From an uncultured Chitinophagaceae bacterium (GTDB lineage Bacteria > Bacteroidota > Bacteroidia > Chitinophagales > Chitinophagaceae), in the NCBI GenBank assembly GCA_934502905.1, contig CAKSVK010000103.1:1-12810 (forward strand): DNA of 12,810 bases. The letters run 5' to 3'. Positions 5,154 to 11,564 of the stretch are shown one piece after another. The translations under genes and the position numbers were made by a program. The notes beneath the pieces are model-generated. The model ran no database searches, was not told where the DNA came from, and saw nothing but the letters and a program-made list of their open reading frames with translations. The first letter of the stretch is position 1; every line of letters starts with the position of its first letter.

Positions 5154-5175
5154 AGCCCTCGTAGAAACGAAGGCT
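5154..5175 (-). terminator. Intrinsic terminator of the sigma/anti-sigma/OMP operon
   Basis: Read on the minus strand, AGCCTTCG, loop TTTCTA and CGAGGGCT form an 8-bp stem with one U-G pair, followed directly by TTTTTTG. That is a classic intrinsic terminator 29 bases after the stop codon of the minus-strand gene. On the plus strand the stem has one C-A mismatch and a poor T-tract, so it serves the opposite gene weakly at best. Confidence 0.85.
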
Positions 5176-5203
5176 GTGTTAACATGAGAAAACTGAAAAA
5201 AAG

Positions 5204-6043
5204 TTATAGTCCGCTAAAACGTATGCCCACCGTATAAGGATGAATATCTACGCCGTATTGGTGTAATGGGGTGATGGAGTAGGATCCGTATAGCTTCACC
5301 GGTCCCAGTCCCAGCTCTGCAATATAAGCCAACTTCCATCTTTCCATATTAAAATCGCTGTTCAATTTGTATTTACCGAAGTCATCGCTTTTCTGGCGAT
5401 TGCGCCCGCGATACAGGTAACTGGCGCTGGCGCCCACGCTAAAGCTCAGTCCATATTTTTTGCCGGGGTTGGGATTCACATTCAGCATCAGGGGCACGGT
5501 CACATAATCGGCGACCAGGCGATTGTAGTCCATTGAAACATGTTGCCTTTCCACATACGGCTGCGGTCCGTCTATATACCGGATATCCGATTTATAATAA
5601 TACCTGTTCAGGTCCACACCAATACCATATTTGAGGTTCACATAATTCTTGTGGAGGCTGACTCTTTGCAGGAACAGCCATACATTCAGGTTGAACGAAG
5701 ACGGTTTCAGGGCAAAATCACTTTTATCGGCGGGGTGCCCCGTTGTTTGACCGTGTACAAAGTTCTGCGCTTCTGCTGAACTGTAATCTGTTTTATCGTG
5801 ATAATTGGTAAACCCGATATCAGGTACGATCCAGTTGGTAGATACCCGTCCTTTCTGCCGCCGGGGCTTGTGCCTGGGCTTATCCACCTGTGTTTCCGTA
5901 ATGATCTCGGTGCTTGTTTCTCCGTCTTTAATGATGATTATGCTGCCTACTTTTACCGTATCGGCTTTTTTTTCCGGATCCGTCTGGGCGCTGGCTGCAA
6001 AGCACAACAATAACCCTCCCATCAAAAGATGTGTTTTTTTCAT
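5204..6043 (-). CDS. Outer-membrane beta-barrel protein (porin-like family)
   Basis: The 279-residue protein has a signal peptide, MKKTHLLMGGLLLCFAASAQ, with cleavage likely after ASA. A mature N-terminal stretch follows (DTVKVGSIIIIKDGETSTEIITETQV) and a very basic linker KPRHKPRRQKGR (about 56-67). From about residue 70 on, amphipathic strands alternate with turns (WIVPDIGFTNY, FNLNVWLFLQRVSLHKNYVNLKYGIGVDLN, YVTVPLMLNVNP, YGLSFSVGASASYLYRG, WKLAYIAELGLGPVKLYGSYSITPL, PYTVGIRFSGL). This is the pattern of Bacteroidota outer-membrane beta-barrel families such as OMP_b-brl_2. It is the last gene of the ECF sigma operon, 26 bases after the anti-sigma gene. Its C-terminus resembles that of the protein at 9157-9888. 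The transported substrate, if any, is unknown. Confidence 0.8.
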   Translation of the reverse strand: MKKTHLLMGGLLLCFAASAQTDPEKKADTVKVGSIIIIKDGETSTEIITETQVDKPRHKPRRQKGRVSTNWIVPDIGFTNYHDKTDYSSAEAQNFVHGQTTGHPADKSDFALKPSSFNLNVWLFLQRVSLHKNYVNLKYGIGVDLNRYYYKSDIRYIDGPQPYVERQHVSMDYNRLVADYVTVPLMLNVNPNPGKKYGLSFSVGASASYLYRGRNRQKSDDFGKYKLNSDFNMERWKLAYIAELGLGPVKLYGSYSITPLHQYGVDIHPYTVGIRFSGL

Positions 6044-6069
6044 CGTCTTAAATTTAAAAAATTAAATGC

Positions 6070-7158
6070 TTATTTTTTTGCGATAGCGAAGCTGGCTATC
6101 CTTACTACAGATTTGTCATCCGCCTCTTCCGTATCGGGTTCGGTGACTTTGCTTCTATTGATAAAACGGGACGTTCTTCTTAAAAGCCCGCGTATATTTC
6201 CGTTTTGCCTGTTCTCCTTCTCTATTTCTTCCGGAAGAATACTGTTAGGTATAACTGCCGCCGTTGTTTCTTTATCATCCCCCTGAAAATCTTCCTCGTT
6301 CAGTATTACCGGTCTTACGGCTTTTGCCAGCTCTTCTTTTACCGGCATCTTTATCTCTGCCGGTTCTTTGAGAAAACTTTCCGTTTTTCCTGCATTTTCC
6401 ATTTTCTCTGTAACCCCGGCTTCTGGAACATATGAGATGCCAGGAGTTGTCTTTTCCACCCGGAGTTCAACATTCTCTCTCCGCTTTTCTGTACCGGGCT
6501 GCCGGGGCTTTATTACTTTTTCGTTGCCTTCTGCAGACTGTTGTGTACTTGCCGCATTATGATCCTTCTCACTTTTGGGCTCTACTGGCGTTACCCGGGA
6601 CACCTCTTTTTCCCGTGCCGGATCTTCACTTTTGTTCACAGTTACTCCTGCAATGCTGTTTTCGGTATCAACAGAAGGTGTCAGCATCTCTTTACTTATC
6701 CATAACAAAGCGCCTATCAGCAGAACAGAGGCGGCTGCCAGCATATGACGCCAGTGAAAGGCTGGTATCACTTTGGCTTCCCTGCGGTATAAGACTTCTT
6801 TATTTCCAAAAGTAATAGGCTCTGGCTCCAGGACGGTACGTTGCAGTAAAGCAAGCTCTTTTGCTGCCGCTTCATTTTCCTTCACATATAACTCTATTTT
6901 TTCCCGTTCTGCATCATTCAGTTCATTGTCTATATATTGAACCAGAAACTCTTCGTCAACAGCAGGCTTATACAGCGCGGATTTATCAAATGTCAACCCG
7001 GGCGCCTTCAATTGTGTCTGCAACAATGCTTCCAGCTCTTCCCTGAGCTCAGGGTGGGCATCTACAAAGTCTTCTACTGCTTTCCTCTCCTGTATGCTCA
7101 ATTCATTATCCACATACAGCAGAAAAAACTCCTCGTAATTATGTCTTGTTACATTCAT
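6070..7158 (-). CDS. Membrane anti-sigma factor with duplicated N-terminal unit
   Basis: The 362-residue protein follows the ECF sigma gene by 11 bases. Its N-terminal half contains two tandem copies of a unit of about 60 residues: YEEFFLLYVDNELS (from about 8) and DEEFLVQYIDNELN (from about 68), each followed by an acidic helix and by LTFDKSALYK or ITFGNKEVLYR. A single transmembrane helix lies at about 138-156 (HMLAAASVLLIGALLWISK). The remaining 200 residues are low-complexity, rich in Glu, Lys, Pro and Val, and should lie in the periplasm. The layout matches a membrane anti-sigma factor that holds its sigma factor at the inner face. The His-Cys-Cys zinc ligands of ZAS-type anti-sigmas are absent. 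ATG 7158 was preferred; a GTG directly upstream (7161) is possible. Confidence 0.75.
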   Translation of the reverse strand: MNVTRHNYEEFFLLYVDNELSIQERKAVEDFVDAHPELREELEALLQTQLKAPGLTFDKSALYKPAVDEEFLVQYIDNELNDAEREKIELYVKENEAAAKELALLQRTVLEPEPITFGNKEVLYRREAKVIPAFHWRHMLAAASVLLIGALLWISKEMLTPSVDTENSIAGVTVNKSEDPAREKEVSRVTPVEPKSEKDHNAASTQQSAEGNEKVIKPRQPGTEKRRENVELRVEKTTPGISYVPEAGVTEKMENAGKTESFLKEPAEIKMPVKEELAKAVRPVILNEEDFQGDDKETTAAVIPNSILPEEIEKENRQNGNIRGLLRRTSRFINRSKVTEPDTEEADDKSVVRIASFAIAKK

Positions 7159-7169
7159 CACTACACTTG

Positions 7170-7652
7170 TTAAATAAGGTTATCCATCTTTACCAGGTAT
7201 TCTTTCAACTGTACCCTGGCACGGTGGAGGTACACTTTTACCTGGCTTTCGCTCAAACCGGTAATTTTGCCTATTTCCTCATAGGAATATCCCTCATAAT
7301 CTTTGAGCATAACCAGGGACTTCTGGGTCTCATTCAGCCGGTCCAACGCCTGTTCCAGTATCTTCTTAATGTTGTTATCCGGTTGCTTTATACTTACGTC
7401 TTCCCTGAATTCTTCCCTGAGCACCACTCTTTTTTCCTTACGTATATGATCAATCATCTGGTTGTACGCCACCGTAAACAAAAAAGATTTACTTTTCGCA
7501 TATTCCACGGACTCCCTGGTTTTCCACATTTTTTCAAAAGCGGATTGTACAATATCCCGGGCATCCTCTTCATTCCTCAGGCTTTTATATATAAACCTGA
7601 AAACATTATCCGCATAATTGGTAACGCATTCATTGTATTCTCTTTCAGTCAT
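7170..7652 (-). CDS. ECF-type RNA polymerase sigma factor
   Basis: This is a 160-residue sigma-70 family protein of ECF length. Region 2 spans about residues 8-75, with NVFRFIYKSLRNEEDARDIVQSAFEKMW (2.1-2.2) and SKSFLFTVAYNQMIDHIRKEKR (2.3-2.4). Region 4 spans about 103-153, with LDRLNETQKSLVMLKDYEGYSYEEIGKITGLSESQVKVYLHRARVQLKEYL including the helix-turn-helix. It directs RNA polymerase to specific promoters, probably its own and perhaps stress or envelope genes. It is the first gene of a three-gene operon with an anti-sigma factor and an outer-membrane protein, which points to an envelope signal. A candidate autoregulatory promoter lies upstream. It appears complete. Confidence 0.93.
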   Translation of the reverse strand: MTEREYNECVTNYADNVFRFIYKSLRNEEDARDIVQSAFEKMWKTRESVEYAKSKSFLFTVAYNQMIDHIRKEKRVVLREEFREDVSIKQPDNNIKKILEQALDRLNETQKSLVMLKDYEGYSYEEIGKITGLSESQVKVYLHRARVQLKEYLVKMDNLI

Positions 7653-7696
7653 CTACAGTCAGTTATTAACCTTTTCAGTTCTTCATTTAATATACC

Positions 7697-7725
7697 TAAT
7701 ACGCGCTGCAGTAAAAAAAGTTACA
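7697..7725 (-). promoter_or_regulatory. Candidate ECF-type promoter of the sigma operon
   Basis: On the minus strand TGTAAC (plus 7720-7725) is followed after 16 bases by CGTATTA (plus 7697-7703). This resembles the AAC-containing -35 and CGT-containing -10 elements of ECF sigma promoters with their usual spacing. It lies 45-73 bases upstream of the sigma start codon, so self-activation is plausible. The match is by eye to a loose pattern. Confidence 0.45.
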
Positions 7726-7828
7726 AGCCGGAAGATAAAGTTAGCAAGAAAACAGGCAACCGGTAAAACTGGCGATACGGGTACCGCCGGGTAAAAGCGG
7801 TTTGTTTTTTTAATTTCTGCTGCAATGT

Positions 7829-7867
7829 TACCTTTGCCCCCTTTAAAAAACCTGTACCGGGGGGTAC
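7829..7867 (+). promoter_or_regulatory. -7 promoter box and leader hairpin of ychF
   Basis: TACCTTTG (7829-7836) matches the Bacteroidota -7 element TAnnTTTG. No good TTTG sits at the ideal distance upstream; the nearest (7801-7804) is 24 bases away. Downstream, TGTACC (7853-7858), a GGGG loop and GGTACA (7863-7868) form a 6-bp hairpin about 20 bases before the ATG. Confidence 0.55.
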
Positions 7868-7887
7868 ACCATTGAAACTGAATAACT

Positions 7888-8991
7888 ATGGCATTACAAG
7901 CTGGCATTGTAGGACTGCCCAATGTGGGAAAATCAACCTTATTTAATGCGCTGAGCAGCGCAAAAGCGCAGGCTGCCAATTTTCCCTTCTGCACCATCGA
8001 ACCGAATGTGGGTGTTATTACCGTGCCGGATGAAAGGCTGATCGAACTGGAGAAGCTGGTAAAGCCGGAAAGAGTAGTGCCGACAACAGTGGAGATTGTA
8101 GATATTGCCGGACTGGTGAAGGGAGCAAGCAAGGGCGAAGGGCTGGGTAACCAGTTCCTGGGAAATATCCGTAACACCGACGCCATCATACATGTGCTGC
8201 GCTGTTTTGAGGATGAGAATGTGATCCACGTGGATGGAAATGTGAACCCGGTGAGGGATAAAGAGATCATTGATACGGAGCTGCAGCTGAAGGACCTGGA
8301 CAGTATTGACAAAAAAATAAGCCGTGTGGAAAAGGTGAGCCGTACCAGCGGCGATAAAGAGCAGGTACGGGGGCTGGAGATCCTCCAGGCATTGAAAAAG
8401 CACCTGGAGCAGGGAAAAAATGCCCGTTCATTTGACATCAGTAAGGAAGACCGCGAAAAATTTGTAGACGATACCTTTTTGCTGACCATTAAACCGGTTA
8501 TCTATGTGTGTAACGTAGATGAGAAAAGTGTCGTAACAGGTAATAAGCATACTGATGCCGTAAGGGAGCTGGTGAAAGATGAAAAAGCGGAGATCCTTTT
8601 TGTAAGCGCCGCCATAGAAAGCGAAATAGCCGTAATGGAAAGTTACGAAGACCGGCAGATGTTCCTGGAAGATATGGGGTTGAAAGAAAGCGGCGTCACC
8701 CGCCTGATCCGTTCCACCTATCACCTGCTGAACCTGATCACCTATTTTACGGCGGGCGTGCAGGAAGTAAGAGCCTGGACCATCACCAGGGGTATGCTGG
8801 CGCCGCAGGCAGCCGGTGTGATACACTCGGATTTTGAAAAAGGCTTTATCAGGGCCGAGGTGATCAAATACAAAGATTTTATACAATATAAATCAGAAGC
8901 TGCCTGCCGCGATGCCGGGAAGCTGGCTGTTCAGGGTAAAGACTACCTGGTAGAGGATGGCGATATCATGCATTTCAGGTTTAATGTGTAA
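7888..8991 (+). CDS. ychF: YchF/OLA1 family ribosome-associated P-loop NTPase
   Basis: The 367-residue protein is a full-length YchF. The P-loop GLPNVGKST lies at about residues 9-17, the G3 region DIAGLVKGASKGEGLGNQFLGNIR at about 72-95, a coiled-coil insert around 130-200, and a C-terminal TGS domain from about 280 (LITYFTAGVQEVRAWTITRG to YLVEDGDIMHFRFNV). In place of the GTPase NKxD motif it has NVDE (VYVCNVDEKS), as expected in this family, which prefers ATP over GTP. YchF binds ribosomes and affects translation and the oxidative-stress response in the cytoplasm. It is transcribed away from the ECF sigma operon from its own TAnnTTTG promoter. No oddities seen. The ATG is the first in frame and starts the conserved MALQAGIVGLPNVGKS. 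Confidence 0.97.
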   Translation: MALQAGIVGLPNVGKSTLFNALSSAKAQAANFPFCTIEPNVGVITVPDERLIELEKLVKPERVVPTTVEIVDIAGLVKGASKGEGLGNQFLGNIRNTDAIIHVLRCFEDENVIHVDGNVNPVRDKEIIDTELQLKDLDSIDKKISRVEKVSRTSGDKEQVRGLEILQALKKHLEQGKNARSFDISKEDREKFVDDTFLLTIKPVIYVCNVDEKSVVTGNKHTDAVRELVKDEKAEILFVSAAIESEIAVMESYEDRQMFLEDMGLKESGVTRLIRSTYHLLNLITYFTAGVQEVRAWTITRGMLAPQAAGVIHSDFEKGFIRAEVIKYKDFIQYKSEAACRDAGKLAVQGKDYLVEDGDIMHFRFNV

Positions 8992-9030
8992 CACAGGCCT
9001 GGGCATCTTGCCACACGCATGTATATCTTT

Positions 9031-9063
9031 TTTGACGCCAAACCACGATTTGTAGTACTTTTG
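9031..9063 (+). promoter_or_regulatory. Bacteroidota-type promoter of the barrel protein gene
   Basis: TTTG (9031-9034) and TACTTTTG (9056-9063) are separated by 21 bases and match the -33/-7 pattern. Transcription would begin about 85-90 bases before the ATG at 9157, leaving a long leader. Confidence 0.6.
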
Positions 9064-9156
9064 CCGCCGTTTGAAGCGAAGAAACGAAGAATGGAAGGAG
9101 TCTCTTTAACCTTTTATTAACCTGTACACAAATACATTTGTTATTCAAATAAAATT

Positions 9157-9888
9157 ATGAAGCGGATTTTATTGATCTTTTCCCTGGTGATATGCGGTAA
9201 TTTATTGTTTGCACAGGAGGTAGATAGCGTGGTAGTAACAGATACACCTCCGAAAACCCTGAACAGGGATCAGTTGAACCGCAGAGCCGCCGACCATGTG
9301 ATGCTTCAGTACGGATACCATGGATGGTCCGGGGCGCCCGATTCGCTCAGGAATGGTGGTTACACTACTTCCTTTAACCTGGCATTCCTGTATGACTTCC
9401 GTTTCAAATCAAGTCCCAAATACAGCGTGGCAGTAGGTGTGGGCATGGGATGGGATAATATGTATTTCAAAACCACTACCATCGACCTGCGGAAATACCC
9501 CCTGGGTTTTGCCAACGAAACCAACTACAAGTACAAACGTTACAAGCTGGCTACCAGCTACCTGGAAGTACCGCTGGAGTTGCGCTGGGCAGCCAGGCCG
9601 GAGAACTACAACAAAACCTTTAAAGTGGCCCTGGGCGTGAAAGTGGGAACCCTGATCAATGCTTATACCAAAGCAAGGGTCACCAGTGATCCTGAAGGTT
9701 ATGGCGGTTATACCACAAGGTTAAGGGATAAAAGGAACTTTAACAGTACCCGCCTGGCGGGAACGCTGAGGGTGGGATACGGACCGTTTTCCCTGTTTGG
9801 CACCTTCCACCTGAATGAGTTCTTCCGGGAAGGAGCAGGTCCTGATGTACGTCCTTATACTATCGGTATTGCCGTCAGCGGACTGTAG
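9157..9888 (+). CDS. Outer-membrane beta-barrel protein, small
   Basis: The 243-residue protein has a signal peptide, MKRILLIFSLVICGNLLFAQ, cleaved probably after LFA. The mature N-terminus is short (EVDSVVVTDTPPKTLNRDQLNRRAADHVMLQYGYHGW). The rest alternates amphipathic strands and turns, for example TSFNLAFLYDFRFKSSPKYSVAVGVGMGWDNMYF, YLEVPLELRWAARP, FKVALGVKVGTLIN, LAGTLRVGYGPFSLFGTFHLNEFF and RPYTIGIAVSGL, as in eight- to ten-stranded Bacteroidota barrels. The last strand resembles that of the protein at 5204-6043 (PYTVGIRFSGL), so the two are probably distant paralogues. Function is unknown. It has its own promoter and an intrinsic terminator after it, so it is a single-gene unit. Confidence 0.8.
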   Translation: MKRILLIFSLVICGNLLFAQEVDSVVVTDTPPKTLNRDQLNRRAADHVMLQYGYHGWSGAPDSLRNGGYTTSFNLAFLYDFRFKSSPKYSVAVGVGMGWDNMYFKTTTIDLRKYPLGFANETNYKYKRYKLATSYLEVPLELRWAARPENYNKTFKVALGVKVGTLINAYTKARVTSDPEGYGGYTTRLRDKRNFNSTRLAGTLRVGYGPFSLFGTFHLNEFFREGAGPDVRPYTIGIAVSGL

Positions 9889-9916
9889 CAGGATATTTTT
9901 AAAAATAATTGACTGG

Positions 9917-9950
9917 AAACGGGCGGGTTTTACCGTCCGTTTTTATTTTT
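9917..9950 (+). terminator. Intrinsic terminator after the barrel protein gene
   Basis: ACGGGCGG (9919-9926), loop GTTTTA and CCGTCCGT (9933-9940) form an 8-bp GC-rich stem with one G-U pair, extended by two A-T pairs (9917-9918 with 9941-9942). The T-rich tail TTTTATTTTT (9941-9950) follows directly. Confidence 0.9.
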
Positions 9951-9958
9951 AAGAGGAT

Positions 9959-9966
9959 TACCTTTG
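9959..9966 (+). promoter_or_regulatory. -7 promoter box of hflX
   Basis: TACCTTTG matches TAnnTTTG and shares the longer string TTACCTTTGC with the box before ychF. A TTTG partner upstream is not clear because the terminator T-tract occupies that place. The probable TTG start lies only 21 bases after the box, which gives a very short leader. Confidence 0.5.
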
Positions 9967-9986
9967 CTCCCCGAAATATTTACAGC

Positions 9987-11174
9987 TTGATAGATAAAAA
10001 GACAAAACTCTCCAACGAGGAAAAAGCAGTGCTGGTAGGGCTGGTGCATAAGAGCCAGACGGAACAGCAATTAAAGGAGTACCTTGCAGAGCTTGCATTT
10101 CTGGCGGAAACAGCCGGCGCTATAACGGCAAAGACCTTCTACCAGAAGCTGCCGCACCCCGACAGCAAAACATTTATCGGTAAGGGAAAGCTGGAGGAGA
10201 TAGCGGAGTATATACAAAGCAAGGGTGATATCGAGATCGCCATATTTGATGATGAACTTACCGGATCCCAGATCAGCAATATTGAAAAAGTACTGAAGAT
10301 CAAGGTGCTGGACAGAAGCGACCTGATACTGGACATTTTCGCCAACCGGGCTAAAACCGCACAGGCAAAAGCGCAGGTGGAACTGGCACAATACCAGTAT
10401 ATACTACCCAGGCTGCGCGGGATGTGGAAACACCTGGAACGACTGGGAGGCGGTATTGGTACCAGGGGTCCCGGGGAAACAGAAATAGAAACAGACCGCC
10501 GGATCGTACGTGAAAAGATCTCCCTTTTAAGGAAACGTTTATCTGAAATTGACAAACAGGCCCAGACCCAGCGTAAAAATCGTGGAGAATTGATACGGGT
10601 GGCTTTTGTAGGGTATACCAATGTTGGGAAATCGACCCTGATGAATGTGCTGAGCAAAAGTGAAGTATTTGCGGAGAATAAGCTGTTTGCCACCCTGGAT
10701 ACTACTACCCGGAAAGTGGTAATGGACAATACCCCGTTCCTGCTCAGCGATACCGTAGGGTTCATCCGCAAGCTGCCGCATCATTTGGTGGAGAGCTTTA
10801 AAAGCACGCTGGATGAAGTAAAAGAAAGCGATATCCTCCTTCATGTCATCGATATATCCCACCCGCAATATGAGGATCAGATGGCGGTGGTGAATAAAAC
10901 GCTGCAGGAGCTGAACTGTCACAATAAGCCGGTCATATACGTGTTTAATAAAATGGACCTGTACACTAAAAACACCTTTGACGAATGGCTGGATGAGGAA
11001 ACAAAAGCGCAACTGCTGGAAGACCTGAAACAGAGATGGATAAACGAAACCCATAGCGCCTGTGTTTTTATTTCCGCATTAGAAAAAGATAATATGGAAG
11101 AGCTCCGCACGGTGCTGATCCATAAAGTCAGGGAAATGTACCAGGTGCGTTATCCTTATAAAACAGGGTTTTAA
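9987..11174 (+). CDS. hflX: HflX, ribosome-associated GTPase
   Basis: The N-terminal HflX domain (AVLVGLVHKSQTEQQLKEYLAELAFLAETAGA, then FIGKGKLEEIAEYI) is followed by the family signature LPRLRGMWKHLERLGGGIGTRGPGETEIETDRR and a coiled coil. The GTPase domain carries G1 GYTNVGKST, G3 DTVGF, G4 NKMD and a G5-like SALEK. HflX splits stalled 70S ribosomes after heat or antibiotic stress. The frame is open further upstream, but no ATG precedes the conserved domain. I chose TTG 9987 (giving MIDKKTKLSNEEKAVLVGL, 395 residues) because it lies just after the promoter box; a longer start at TTG 9909 would overlap the terminator and promoter. Length is typical. The Rieske gene follows after 41 bases. 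Confidence 0.93.
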   Translation: MIDKKTKLSNEEKAVLVGLVHKSQTEQQLKEYLAELAFLAETAGAITAKTFYQKLPHPDSKTFIGKGKLEEIAEYIQSKGDIEIAIFDDELTGSQISNIEKVLKIKVLDRSDLILDIFANRAKTAQAKAQVELAQYQYILPRLRGMWKHLERLGGGIGTRGPGETEIETDRRIVREKISLLRKRLSEIDKQAQTQRKNRGELIRVAFVGYTNVGKSTLMNVLSKSEVFAENKLFATLDTTTRKVVMDNTPFLLSDTVGFIRKLPHHLVESFKSTLDEVKESDILLHVIDISHPQYEDQMAVVNKTLQELNCHNKPVIYVFNKMDLYTKNTFDEWLDEETKAQLLEDLKQRWINETHSACVFISALEKDNMEELRTVLIHKVREMYQVRYPYKTGF

Positions 11175-11215
11175 CAAAGCGGCTATTAGCCGGCGCAATA
11201 CACTAAACCTTTTAT

Positions 11216-11557
11216 ATGGCCACAGCAGGCGACAACTGGATAAAAGTGGCAATGACCCTTGATGAGCTTGAATTCGGCGACAACAATATTGCTACAGTAA
11301 CGATCGACCGGAAAAAGATATGTTTAGGGCGTTTTAAAAACGGGCTTTTTGCCTTTACCTATACCTGTCCGCATGCCGGCGGCATGATGTCAGAAGGTTA
11401 TATTGACGCACTCGGAAACGTAGTTTGTCCTCTCCACCGGTATAAGTTCTGCATGAAAAGCGGGAGAAATGTAAGCGGCGAAGGATATTACCTGAAACAT
11501 TGGCCTGTAAAACAAACAGAGGAAGGCATTTTCGTAAATATGGAGGTCTGCATGTAA
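11216..11557 (+). CDS. Small Rieske [2Fe-2S] ferredoxin
   Basis: The 113-residue soluble protein has both Rieske cluster boxes: CPHAGG (Cys51, His53) and CPLH (Cys71, His74), spaced as C-x-H-x17-C-x2-H, which supply the two Cys and two His ligands of a [2Fe-2S] cluster. The surrounding strands (ATVTIDRKKICLGRFKNGLFAFTYT, FCMKSGRN, GYYLKHWPVKQTEEGIFVNM) fit the Rieske fold. No signal peptide or membrane anchor is present, so it is a cytoplasmic ferredoxin or the small subunit of an oxygenase- or nitrite-reductase-like system. No partner enzyme lies nearby. It sits 41 bases after hflX without a visible terminator between them, so co-transcription is likely. It converges on the kinase gene with a gap of only 7 bases. 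Confidence 0.88.
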   Translation: MATAGDNWIKVAMTLDELEFGDNNIATVTIDRKKICLGRFKNGLFAFTYTCPHAGGMMSEGYIDALGNVVCPLHRYKFCMKSGRNVSGEGYYLKHWPVKQTEEGIFVNMEVCM

Positions 11558-11564
11558 TACCTTA

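Noticed and set aside
7939..8886. Long minus-strand open frames opposite ychF
   Set aside because: They are shadows of a strongly conserved gene on the plus strand, with no family match or start signals.
7888..8991. Lack of NKxD in YchF as a sign of damage
   Set aside because: YchF/OLA1 proteins normally have an NxxE motif here and prefer ATP; NVDE is as expected.
10071..11110. Long minus-strand open frames opposite hflX
   Set aside because: They overlap the full conserved HflX frame and encode no recognisable protein.
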